Shown one piece after another: positions 15,008 to 25,671 of a stretch of DNA of 38,306 nucleotides (positions within the stretch are counted from its first letter, which is position 1; the number at the start of each line of letters is the position of its first letter). The stretch comes from Pseudomonadota bacterium (GTDB taxonomy: Bacteria; Pseudomonadota; Gammaproteobacteria; Burkholderiales; Rhodocyclaceae): assembly GCA_029780075.1 (NCBI GenBank), contig JAKOZI010000129.1:1-38306 (forward strand), read 5' to 3'. The notes beneath the pieces were generated by a model, which saw nothing but the letters and a program-made list of their open reading frames with translations, searched no databases and had not been told where the DNA came from. The position numbers were made by a program, and so were the translations under genes.

Positions 15008-17737
15008 ATGCCAACTGAATCAAAGAACGTCTACGTATTTGGTGCCGCCCGAACTGACGGCGATGCCAAGATGAAGAATTTGCTGGGAGGCAAGGGTGCC
15101 AACCTTGCCGAGATGTGCCGCCTGGGAATCGCGGTGCCATCTGGCTTTACGATCAGCACCGAAGCCTGCACCGTTTACAGCGAGCAGGGCAAGGACGCCG
15201 TGTTCAAATTGATCGAAGCCGACGTCCGGCAGGGCGTCGCATTTGTTGAACAGGAAATGGGGAAGAAGTTCGGCGACGCGTCTGATCCGCTGTTGCTGTC
15301 GGTGCGTTCCGGCTCGCGCGCGTCGATGCCGGGAATGATGGACACCATTCTGAATCTCGGGCTCAATGACGAAGCGGTTCTCGGCCTGGCTCGCAAGGCC
15401 AAGAACGAACGCTTTGCCTGGGACTCGTACCGCCGTTTTGTGCAGATGTACGGCGATGTGGTCATGGGTCTCAAACCGGTGTCCAAGGAAGACCACGATC
15501 CCTTCGAAGTGGTCATTGACATGGTCAAGGAGAAGAAGGGGGTTCAGCTCGATACCGACCTCGACACCGAAGACCTGAAGGAACTGGTACTGCGTTTCAA
15601 GGGCCTGATTCGTGCCCGTGTCGGCCGTGAGTTCCCGACCGATCCCTGGGAACAGCTCTGGGGTGCGGTGATGGCGGTTTTTCAGAGCTGGAACAACGAC
15701 CGGGCCAAGGTTTACCGTGAGTTGAACGACATTCCGGATTCGTGGGGCACGGCGGTAAACGTGCAGGCCATGGTCTTCGGTAATCTGGGCGACAACAGCG
15801 GCACCGGTGTCGCCTTCACCCGTGACGCCAGTACTGGCGAAGACCTGTTCAACGGCGAGTTCCTGATCAACGCCCAGGGTGAAGATGTCGTGGCCGGCAT
15901 CCGTACGCCACAGCAGGTCACCCTCGAGGGTTCGCGGCGCTGGGCGCAACTGGCGCTGGTCAACGAAGAGGAGCGCCGCAGCAAGTTCCCTTCCCTCGAA
16001 GAACTGATGCCCGATATCTATCAGCAACTCCTGCAGGCCGAAACGAAGCTGGAGAAGCACTACGCGGACATGCAGGACGTCGAGTTCACCATCCAGGAAG
16101 GTCGTCTGTGGATGCTGCAGACCCGCAACGGCAAACGCACCGGCTCGGCAATGGTGCGCATTGCGATGGAAATGCTGCGCCAGGGCATCATTGATGAAAA
16201 GGAAGCCCTGCGGCGCGTCAACCCCGAGCGCTTGAACGAACTCCTGCACCCGGTCTTCGATCCGGCGGCAATCAAGAAGGCTCGCTCGATTGCGCATGGC
16301 CTGCCGGCGTCTCCCGGCGCGGCGACCGGACAGATCGTCTTCTTCGCCGACGAAGCCGAGGAGTGGGTCAGAAAAGGCAAGACCGTGATCCTCGTGCGGC
16401 AGGAAACCTCGCCTGAAGACCTGCGCGGCATGAGCGTCGCCAAGGGAATCCTCACCGCTCGCGGTGGCATGACCTCGCACGCGGCCGTGGTCGCGCGCGG
16501 CATGGGCAAATGCTGTGTCTCCGGTGCCGGCGCGGTGCATGTCGACTACCACGCGCGCACGATGTCGATTGGCAGCGAAACCTATAATGAAGGCGATTGG
16601 CTGTCACTCGACGGATCGACCGGGGAAGTCTACCTGGGCCAGGTACCGACCAAGGAAGCTGAACTCACCGGTGACTTCGGCACGCTGATGGAACTCGCCG
16701 ACCGTTACAAACGGCTTGGTGTGCGGGCCAACGCCGATACCCCCGAGGACGCCAAGGCCGCACGCAACTTCGGCGCCAAGGGGATCGGCCTGTGTCGTAC
16801 CGAACACATGTTCTTCGAAGGTGACCGCATCAAGGCGGTTCGCGAAATGATTCTCGCCGACGACGAAGCCGGGCGCCGGCGCGCGCTCGCCAAGCTGCTG
16901 CCCATGCAGCGGGGCGACTTCGAAGGTCTGTTCCGCGAGATGAGTGGACTGGCGGTGACCATCCGCCTGCTCGACCCGCCGCTGCACGAGTTCGTTCCTC
17001 ACGACGAAGAAAACCAGCGCATCATGGCTCACGAAATGAACGTGCCTCTGGGGGTGATCAAGATGCGGGTCGATGATCTGCACGAGTTCAACCCGATGAT
17101 GGGCCACCGCGGCTGCCGCCTCGGCATTACCTACCCGGAAATCACCGAAATGCAGACCCGCGCGATACTTGAGGCGGGCCTCAACATGAAGGCCAAAGGT
17201 TTCGACGTCAAGGCCGAGATCATGATTCCGCTGGTCGGGACCGTCCGTGAATTCAACGCCCAGGCCAAGATCATCCGCCAGACGGCCAAGGCGGTCTTCG
17301 CCGAGCGTGGCGAGAAACTGGACTTCTTGCTCGGCACCATGATCGAGACACCGCGCGCTGCGCTGATCGCCGACAGCATTGGTCAACAGGCTGAGTTCTT
17401 CTCGTTTGGCACCAACGACCTGACCCAGATGACCATGGGTTTCTCGCGCGACGATGCCGGCAAGTTCCTGCCCAGCTACCTCAAGGATGGCATGTACGAG
17501 CAAGATCCGTTCCAGTCGATCGACCAGAAGGGTGTTGGCCTGCTGGTCAAGATGGCCGTTGAAAAAGGTCGCGCTGCACGTCCTGGGATCAAGCTCGGCG
17601 TCTGTGGTGAGCACGGAGGTGACCCGGCTTCGGTCGAGTTCTTCCATCGCACCGGTCTCGACTACGTGAGTTGCTCGCCATTCCGGGTGCCGCTGGCCCG
17701 CCTGGCGGCGGCCCAGGCGGCGATCGATAACGACTGA
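15008..17737 (+). CDS. ppdK: Pyruvate, phosphate dikinase
   Basis: Converts pyruvate, ATP and phosphate to PEP, AMP and diphosphate (reversible), feeding pyruvate to gluconeogenesis. The 909-residue protein has the N-terminal ATP-grasp domain (MKNLLGGKGANLAEM; SVRSGSRASMPGMMDTILNLG), the phosphohistidine domain with GGMTSHAAVVARGMGK (catalytic His about residue 491), and the C-terminal PEP-binding barrel with the GTNDLTQ segment and the catalytic Cys in LGVCGEHGG (about residue 866). Start ATG 15008 follows GAGG by 5 nt and gives the family N-terminus. An in-frame ATG at 14903, also with an AGGAG, would add 35 unrelated residues and place the upstream hairpin inside the gene. Its position after a pyruvate oxidoreductase fits pyruvate-to-PEP conversion. 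Confidence 0.96.
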   Translation: MPTESKNVYVFGAARTDGDAKMKNLLGGKGANLAEMCRLGIAVPSGFTISTEACTVYSEQGKDAVFKLIEADVRQGVAFVEQEMGKKFGDASDPLLLSVRSGSRASMPGMMDTILNLGLNDEAVLGLARKAKNERFAWDSYRRFVQMYGDVVMGLKPVSKEDHDPFEVVIDMVKEKKGVQLDTDLDTEDLKELVLRFKGLIRARVGREFPTDPWEQLWGAVMAVFQSWNNDRAKVYRELNDIPDSWGTAVNVQAMVFGNLGDNSGTGVAFTRDASTGEDLFNGEFLINAQGEDVVAGIRTPQQVTLEGSRRWAQLALVNEEERRSKFPSLEELMPDIYQQLLQAETKLEKHYADMQDVEFTIQEGRLWMLQTRNGKRTGSAMVRIAMEMLRQGIIDEKEALRRVNPERLNELLHPVFDPAAIKKARSIAHGLPASPGAATGQIVFFADEAEEWVRKGKTVILVRQETSPEDLRGMSVAKGILTARGGMTSHAAVVARGMGKCCVSGAGAVHVDYHARTMSIGSETYNEGDWLSLDGSTGEVYLGQVPTKEAELTGDFGTLMELADRYKRLGVRANADTPEDAKAARNFGAKGIGLCRTEHMFFEGDRIKAVREMILADDEAGRRRALAKLLPMQRGDFEGLFREMSGLAVTIRLLDPPLHEFVPHDEENQRIMAHEMNVPLGVIKMRVDDLHEFNPMMGHRGCRLGITYPEITEMQTRAILEAGLNMKAKGFDVKAEIMIPLVGTVREFNAQAKIIRQTAKAVFAERGEKLDFLLGTMIETPRAALIADSIGQQAEFFSFGTNDLTQMTMGFSRDDAGKFLPSYLKDGMYEQDPFQSIDQKGVGLLVKMAVEKGRAARPGIKLGVCGEHGGDPASVEFFHRTGLDYVSCSPFRVPLARLAAAQAAIDND

Positions 17738-19012
<1,275 letters not shown>

Positions 19013-19017
19013 CGGGA

Positions 19018-19026
19018 TGGTACAAT
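19018..19026 (+). promoter_or_regulatory. Extended -10 promoter for yajC-secDF
   Basis: TGGTACAAT is a near-consensus extended -10 (TGnTATAAT) 39 bp before yajC, immediately after the tgt stop. No clear -35. It would allow yajC-secDF to be expressed apart from tgt. Confidence 0.4.
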
Positions 19027-19065
19027 TGTCGGTTCAATTCAAACATTCTGTTTTAGGAGACTGAT

Positions 19066-19395
19066 GTGCTGATCAGCACCGCCAACGCTCAACAAGCCGC
19101 TGCCGCTGCCGACCCGACTGGCGGCCTCATGCAATTGCTGCCGATCATTCTGATGTTCGTGGTGCTCTACTTTCTGATGGTTCGACCGCAAATGAAGCGC
19201 GCCAAGGAGCACAAGGCGCTGGTCGAAGGTCTTGCCAAGGGTGATGAAGTGGTCACCGGTGGCGGCATTGCCGGCCGCGTCACCCGCGTCAGCGACAATT
19301 TCCTCGCCCTCGAAATCGCCGACACGGTTGAAATCCAGGTCCAGAAGCAGGCGGTTACGCTGGTTCTGCCCAAGGGAACGCTGAAGTCGCTTTAA
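19066..19395 (+). CDS. yajC: Sec translocon accessory protein YajC
   Basis: Small inner-membrane partner of SecDF/YidC in protein export. The 109-residue product has a short N-terminal stretch ending in an alanine/glutamine-rich segment, one membrane helix (LLPIILMFVVLYFLMVRPQ, about residues 25-43), and the conserved RPQMKRAKEHKALVEGLAKGDEVVTGGGIAGRV cytoplasmic domain. The start is GTG 19066 with AGGAG (19055-19059) 6 nt upstream; the overlapping ATG at 19064 runs into a stop after two codons, so GTG is the only sensible start. It precedes secD by 58 bp. Confidence 0.95.
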   Translation: MLISTANAQQAAAAADPTGGLMQLLPIILMFVVLYFLMVRPQMKRAKEHKALVEGLAKGDEVVTGGGIAGRVTRVSDNFLALEIADTVEIQVQKQAVTLVLPKGTLKSL

Positions 19396-19453
19396 CCACC
19401 CCCCGGGTAGCCTGCCCTGCGGCAGTACCCGCGCGCTCGGACCGTAAGCATCC

Positions 19454-21334
19454 ATGAATCGTTACCCGCTCTGGAAATACGTCATCGTCGCCGTCGCCAT
19501 GCTGCTCGGCCTGGTCTACACCTTGCCGAACTTTTTCGGCGAGTCCCCCGCGGTGCAGGTTTCCAGTGCCAAAGCCACGCTCAAGGTTGACGACAAGACG
19601 CGTGAACGCGTCGCCAGCACCCTGCAGGCTGCTGGCGTCGAGCACAGTGGCATCTTCCTGGACAGCAACGGGGTCAAGGTTCGGCTGCGCACCACCGACA
19701 GCCAGTTGCAGGCCAAAGACCTGCTGGAGAAGCAGTTCAACCCGGATGCCAGCAACCCGCAGTATGTGGTTGCACTGAATCTCCTGTCGAGTTCGCCGCA
19801 GTGGCTGAGTAGCCTGCACGCCCTGCCGATGTATCTCGGTCTGGACCTGCGCGGGGGTGTGCATTTCCTGCTGCAGGTCGACATGAAGGGCGCACTGACC
19901 AAGCGTCTGGATTCAATCAGCGGCGATCTGCGCAGCCTGCTGCGCGACAAGACCATCCGCCACGCCGGCATCTCGCGCGAAGGCGAGCGTGTGGTCGTTC
20001 GTTTCCGCGACAGCGAGGCACGCAGCAAGGGCCGGATGGTACTCGAGGACAATCAGTCCGACCTGCTCCTGGGGGATCAGGGTGAGGGCGAGGATCTCAA
20101 GCTGGTCGCCACGCTGAAGCCCGAGGCCGTAAAGCGCATTCAGGAGTTCGCTATCCGGCAGAACATGACGACGCTGCACAACCGCATCAACGAACTCGGC
20201 GTCGCCGAGCCGGTAATCGCCCAGCAGGGCGCCGACCGCATCGTCGTACAGTTGCCGGGGGTGCAGGACACAGCAAAAGCCAAGGATATTCTCGGCCGCA
20301 CCGCGACGCTGGAAATCCGGATGGTCGAGGAGACTGCCGGAGCCCTCGAAGCCGCACAGGCGGGCCAAGTCCCTTTCGGGACGGAACTCTACGTCGAACG
20401 TGGCGGTATGCCCCTGCTGGTCAAGAAGCAGGTGGTGCTAACCGGTGACCGGCTGACCGACGCACAACCGGGTTTCGACAACCAGACCCACGAGCCTGCG
20501 GTACATCTCACGCTCGACTCGGCAGGTGCCCGGATCTTCAAGGACATCACGCGCGACAACGTCGGCAAACGCATGGCCATCGTCCTGATCGAGAAGGGCA
20601 AGGGCGAGGTCGTTACGGCGCCGGTGATCCGTGCGGAAATTGGTGGCGGCCGCGTCCAGATCTCGGGACGCATGAGCACCATGGAGGCCAATGACACCGC
20701 GCTGTTGCTGCGTGCTGGTTCGCTGGCAGCACCGATGGAGATCATCGAGGAGCGTACCATCGGCCCAAGCCTCGGTGCCGACAACATCAAGAAAGGCTTT
20801 CTGTCCACGATGTGGGGTTTTGCGGCCATTGCCACCTTCATGGTCGCCTATTACATGCTTTTCGGTCTGGTCTCGGTGGTTGCCCTGGCTTCCAACCTGC
20901 TGTTCCTGGTCGCCCTGCTGTCCTTGCTGCAGGCGACGCTGACCCTGCCCGGAATCGCCGCCATCGCGCTCACGCTGGGCATGGCTATCGATGCCAACGT
21001 CCTGATCAATGAGCGCATCCGGGAGGAACTGCGCAATGGCTCGACGCCGCAGGCGGCGATCCACACCGGTTACGAACGCGCTTTCGGAACGATCCTGGAT
21101 TCCAACATCACCACGCTGATTGCCGGCATCGCGCTCCTGATTTTCGGATCGGGGCCGGTACGAGGCTTCGCGGTGGTGCATTGCCTCGGGATTCTCACGT
21201 CATTGTTCTCCGCCGTCGTCGTGTCGCGCGCGCTGATCAACCTCATCTACGGCCGTCGCCGCAAGGTCGAATCCCTGGCCATTGGTCAGGTCTGGAAACC
21301 GGGTAACACCACCGGCAATGTCGCCGTCAATTAG
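19454..21334 (+). CDS. secD: Protein translocase subunit SecD
   Basis: RND-like membrane subunit that uses proton motive force to pull exported proteins through SecYEG. The 626 residues contain an N-terminal membrane helix (WKYVIVAVAMLLGLVYTLPNFF), the periplasmic P1 domain with LGLDLRGGVHFLLQVD (about residue 128), and a C-terminal five-helix bundle with GMAIDANVLINERIREE, the conserved D-containing segment, and a final helix pair. Length matches SecD. It is separated from secF by only 12 bp. Confidence 0.97.
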   Translation: MNRYPLWKYVIVAVAMLLGLVYTLPNFFGESPAVQVSSAKATLKVDDKTRERVASTLQAAGVEHSGIFLDSNGVKVRLRTTDSQLQAKDLLEKQFNPDASNPQYVVALNLLSSSPQWLSSLHALPMYLGLDLRGGVHFLLQVDMKGALTKRLDSISGDLRSLLRDKTIRHAGISREGERVVVRFRDSEARSKGRMVLEDNQSDLLLGDQGEGEDLKLVATLKPEAVKRIQEFAIRQNMTTLHNRINELGVAEPVIAQQGADRIVVQLPGVQDTAKAKDILGRTATLEIRMVEETAGALEAAQAGQVPFGTELYVERGGMPLLVKKQVVLTGDRLTDAQPGFDNQTHEPAVHLTLDSAGARIFKDITRDNVGKRMAIVLIEKGKGEVVTAPVIRAEIGGGRVQISGRMSTMEANDTALLLRAGSLAAPMEIIEERTIGPSLGADNIKKGFLSTMWGFAAIATFMVAYYMLFGLVSVVALASNLLFLVALLSLLQATLTLPGIAAIALTLGMAIDANVLINERIREELRNGSTPQAAIHTGYERAFGTILDSNITTLIAGIALLIFGSGPVRGFAVVHCLGILTSLFSAVVVSRALINLIYGRRRKVESLAIGQVWKPGNTTGNVAVN

Positions 21335-21346
21335 GAAAGCGCCAAG

Positions 21347-22291
21347 ATGGAATTTTTCCGGATCAGAAAAGACATCCCGTTCATGCGGCATGCACTGCTG
21401 TTCAACGTTATTTCGTTGCTGACCTTCCTGCTGGCCGTATTCTTCCTTTTCAGCCGTGGTCTGCATCTCTCCGTCGAATTCACCGGCGGGACGCTGATCG
21501 AACTCAACTACGCGCAGGCGGCGAATCTGGAGCAGGTCCGCAGCGGTCTCGGCAAGGCCGGCTACAGCGACTTTTCGGTGCAGAATTTCGGCTCCAGCCA
21601 GGACGTTCTGATTCGCCTGCCGCTCAAAGCCGAGCAGAACACGGCCAAGATCGGCGAGTCGGTCATGCAGGCCTTAGCTACCGAGGCGCCGGGTGCCACC
21701 CTGCGCCGCGTCGAATTCGTCGGCCCGCAGGTCGGCAAGGAACTTGCCGAAAACGGCGCCTTGGCGCTCTTGCTGGTGGTCATCGGCATCGTCGTCTACC
21801 TGGCCTTCCGTTTCGAGTGGCGCTTTTCGGTGTCGGCAATCATCGCCAACCTCCACGATGTGATCATTATCCTGGGCTTTTTCGCCTTTTTCCAATGGGA
21901 GTTCTCGCTTTCGGTCCTGGCAGCGGTACTGGCCGTACTGGGCTACTCGGTGAACGAGTCCGTCGTCGTCTTCGACCGCGTGCGCGAGACCTTCCGAAAG
22001 GCCCGCGGTCTGAGTACACCACAGGTCCTGGACCACGCCATTACCAGCACCATTTCGCGCACCATCATCACGCACGCCTCGACGCAAATGATGGTTCTCT
22101 CGATGCTGGTTTTTGGTGGCGAAACGCTCTATTACTTTTCTCTGGCCCTGACCATCGGCATCTGCTTCGGGATCTACTCGTCGGTATTGGTCGCCAGTCC
22201 GCTGGTCATGTGGCTCGGTGTCTCGCGTGAGCAATTCATTCGCCCCAAGAAGCAGATCGAAGGCGCCAATGCGGACGGGGCGGTCGTTTAG
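21347..22291 (+). CDS. secF: Protein translocase subunit SecF
   Basis: Partner of SecD in the export motor. The 314-residue protein has the N-terminal helix, the signature LSVEFTGGTLIELNY, a periplasmic domain, then five helices with AVLGYSVNESVVVFDRVRE (the counterpart of the SecD D-containing segment) and TIITHASTQMMVLSMLVFGG. The last gene of the yajC-secDF operon; its stop is followed within about 20 bp by a cytochrome b561 remnant. Confidence 0.97.
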   Translation: MEFFRIRKDIPFMRHALLFNVISLLTFLLAVFFLFSRGLHLSVEFTGGTLIELNYAQAANLEQVRSGLGKAGYSDFSVQNFGSSQDVLIRLPLKAEQNTAKIGESVMQALATEAPGATLRRVEFVGPQVGKELAENGALALLLVVIGIVVYLAFRFEWRFSVSAIIANLHDVIIILGFFAFFQWEFSLSVLAAVLAVLGYSVNESVVVFDRVRETFRKARGLSTPQVLDHAITSTISRTIITHASTQMMVLSMLVFGGETLYYFSLALTIGICFGIYSSVLVASPLVMWLGVSREQFIRPKKQIEGANADGAVV

Positions 22292-22313
22292 CCCCCACTG
22301 GCGCAAGGCGTGA

Positions 22314-22701
22314 CTGGCCTTGCATGGCTTGCAGGTCGGCACGGGCCTGTTCGGCAATGACGACATTGCTTTTCGCGGCCCGCTCTATGACCTGATCAGC
22401 AAGGACCTGAGCGACCGAATGATCAGCCTGCACGGATTGTCGGTCAATCTGCTGCTCGCCATGGTGGGTCTCCATTTGGCGGCGATCACCTTCTACGCCC
22501 GCGTCAAGAAGAGCAACCTGGTCAAGCCGATGCTGACCGGCTGGAAGGACGTCGACCAGGGCGAAGGTGAGTCGGCCCACCGGCGGCGTCCCGCAGGCTT
22601 TCCTGGCAGCCCTGCTGATCGCCCTGGCCGCATTTTATTTCGGCTCCGGAACCTGGCTGCCGGCGCCTCCGCCAGCCCCTGTTTCAGCTCCTGCCTGGTA
22701 A
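22314..22701 (+). pseudogene. Cytochrome b561-type remnant (5'-truncated and frameshifted)
   Basis: Translation from 22314 gives the C-terminal half of a di-heme b561 family membrane cytochrome: GLFGNDDIAFRGPLYDLI, then DRMISLHGLSVNLLLAMVGLHLAAITFY (a helix with heme-ligand type histidines), then LVKPMLTGWKD. The frame is closed by a TGA at 22311 with no suitable start, and the first two helices are missing. Near 22570 the reading must shift frame; the other frame continues with an Ala/Leu-rich helix (about 22594-22650) and a Pro-rich tail ending in TAA at 22699-22701, the normal family C-terminus. Both defects could not be fixed by a single sequencing error, so I call it a pseudogene. Confidence 0.75.
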
Positions 22702-22734
22702 GAAATGAGGAGTGGCGACGAACGGGGAGCCCGG

Positions 22735-23055
22735 TCAGACGGCAAACACGTGCCTGGTACGCAAGGTCCTTCGCTGCTCAACGAGTGCTAGCAGGCGCTC
22801 GATGTTCGGATGTTTACCGGGGTTGGCCTGAACCTCCGCGGCGTACTCGGCAAAGATCTCCAGCCCTTTCCTGGCGGCCTCTGGGGTGATCGCACCGTAG
22901 GTCTGAGCGAGATGGTTGTAGACCGCGACAGCGCCCTGGCTGCCCGCCTTGTTCTCGATGGTTGCCACGACCTCGCCTGCTGCATCCAGCAAACAAATGG
23001 CTGCGATATGCGAGATACCCGGCAGCTTCTTCAGGTTTTCTGCAAATTTCGGCAC
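22735..23055 (-). CDS. DUF2322 family protein
   Basis: A 106-residue soluble protein resembling the DUF2322 family of Betaproteobacteria: FAENLKKLPGISHIAAICLLDAAGEVVATIENKAGSQG, then YNHLAQTYGAITPEAARKGLEIFAEYAAEVQANPGKHPNIERLLAL. Function unknown; no catalytic motif is evident. The start is GTG 23055 preceded by AGGA about 8 nt upstream; the nearby ATG at 23062 is in another frame. It begins 3 nt after the upstream zinc-ribbon gene ends, so it is the third gene of the purB operon. The family assignment is from memory of the PGKHPNI(E/D)RLL motif. Confidence 0.72.
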   Translation of the reverse strand: MPKFAENLKKLPGISHIAAICLLDAAGEVVATIENKAGSQGAVAVYNHLAQTYGAITPEAARKGLEIFAEYAAEVQANPGKHPNIERLLALVEQRRTLRTRHVFAV

Positions 23056-23058
23056 CGC

Positions 23059-23390
23059 TCATTCCTTCCGGCTTCGTATCGCCCCAAGGACGATGCCCAT
23101 CGCCGCGCAGGCCAGGGTAAGCACCAGCACGGATTCCCCGGTGGCCTGCTCAGGACCGACGACCGACGACCAGACGGCCGCCGACAGGCCGCCCGTCAGC
23201 AAGCCAAATACCCCACCGATAAAGGCACCACGCCTGATCGCCCCACGCCGACCGTCTTCCCCACAGCAATGCGGGCAATAGAGCGAGCCTCCAGGCACGA
23301 ATTGCTCACAGCTTCGGCAGAAGATCTTCTCCGGCGCAGGCTCTGCTGACGGCTGCGCTTGCCCCCGCACGGGACTCGACTCCGAAGGCA

Positions 23391-23391
<1 letters not shown>
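23059..23391 (-). CDS. Zinc-ribbon membrane protein, hypothetical
   Basis: A 110-residue protein with a Pro/Ser-rich N-terminus, a four-cysteine zinc-ribbon (FCRSCEQFVPGGSLYCPHCCG, about residues 24-44), then two predicted membrane helices (FIGGVFGLLTGGLSAAVWSSVV and LVLTLACAAMGIVLGAI) and a basic RSRKE end. The ATG at 23391 shares its A with the purB stop codon (TGATG), a sign of coupled translation; a longer start at 23436 would lie within purB. I do not recognise the family beyond the zinc-ribbon fold. A cytoplasmic zinc-binding head on a two-helix hairpin anchor is the likely topology. Confidence 0.7.
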
Positions 23392-24797
<1,406 letters not shown>

Positions 24798-24848
24798 TTA
24801 CCCGCCTGCGGAATACACAATACGCTCGTAAACCGGAAACGACCGCGA

Positions 24849-24857
24849 TGCTATAAT
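24849..24857 (+). promoter_or_regulatory. Extended -10 promoter of the GST gene
   Basis: TGCTATAAT is a perfect extended -10 (TGnTATAAT) 30 bp before the GST start codon, in the divergent region with purB. No strong -35, as is common for extended -10 promoters. Confidence 0.6.
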
Positions 24858-24887
24858 TGTCTTGAAATATTTACAATCAGGAAGCCA

Positions 24888-25496
24888 ATGAAGCTTATCG
24901 GATCACTGACCAGTCCCTTCGTCCGCAAGGCGCGTGTCGTTCTGGCCGAGAAGAAGATCGACTACGATTTTGAGATCGACTCACCATGGACCCCGGAGAA
25001 CCAGGTCGCGACCATAAACCCGTTGGGCAAGATTCCGGTCCTGGTGCTCGACGACAACACCGTCCTCTTCGATTCACGCGTTATTGTCGAGTATCTCGAT
25101 AATGTTGCGCCAAACAACAAGTTGATGCCTGGTCCGAATCGCGAACGCAGTGAAGTCAAGCGCTGGGAAGCTCTCGCAGACGGCATGTGCGACGCCGCCG
25201 CATTGGTTTTTCTGGAAAGGAAGCGACCCGTCGCACAGCAAGGGACCGAATGGCTCGCTCGCCAGAACGAGAAGATCATCCGCAGTCTGCAGTTCATGTG
25301 CGATGAACTTGGCGACAACACCTGGTGCATGGGAACGCATTTTTCTCTGGCCGATGTCGCAGTTGGCTGCGCCCTAGGCTATCTTGCCTTCCGCTTTCCC
25401 GAAATTGACTGGCGGGAAAAGCACCCCAACTTGGCGCGCCTCTACGACAAGCTGATGCGGCGACCGGCTTTTATGGAGACCGTCCCACAAGGATGA
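24888..25496 (+). CDS. Glutathione S-transferase family protein (YibF-like)
   Basis: A 202-residue GST. The N-terminal thioredoxin-like domain has KLIGSLTSPFVRKARVVLAEK with Ser/Pro at the glutathione-activating position, INPLGKIPVLVLDD with the cis-proline, and DSRVIVEYLD for the gamma-glutamyl contact. The C-terminal helical domain contains FSLADVAVGCALGYLAFRFP, the usual N-capping region. The physiological substrate cannot be told. Resembles E. coli YibF in length and pattern. Expressed on its own from the extended -10 promoter upstream; its end converges with motB. Confidence 0.87.
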   Translation: MKLIGSLTSPFVRKARVVLAEKKIDYDFEIDSPWTPENQVATINPLGKIPVLVLDDNTVLFDSRVIVEYLDNVAPNNKLMPGPNRERSEVKRWEALADGMCDAAALVFLERKRPVAQQGTEWLARQNEKIIRSLQFMCDELGDNTWCMGTHFSLADVAVGCALGYLAFRFPEIDWREKHPNLARLYDKLMRRPAFMETVPQG

Positions 25497-25512
25497 CCGG
25501 CATTTGGTCAAA

Positions 25513-25540
25513 GCGGCGAGGCACAGGCTGCTGTCGCCGC
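25513..25540. terminator. Weak hairpin between convergent GST and motB genes
   Basis: GCGGCGA (25513-25519) and TCGCCGC (25534-25540) form a perfect 7-bp stem with a 14-nt loop in the 175-bp convergent spacer. No T-run on either side, so termination would need Rho or is not its role. Confidence 0.3.
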
Positions 25541-25671
25541 GCAACCGGGGGGCACGCTCACCAGCAGGTAAAACCCCTTCCAAAGTAATCCCCATTCGAC
25601 GCTGACCGACGCTGAGCTGTCCAGCCTCCAGACGGCATGCATCGCTTGCTGTACGGCCATTCGATGCCGTT

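Noticed and set aside
15020-16552. 510-codon open frame on the minus strand
   Set aside because: Antisense to ppdK; long open frames are common opposite GC-rich genes and no domain is seen.
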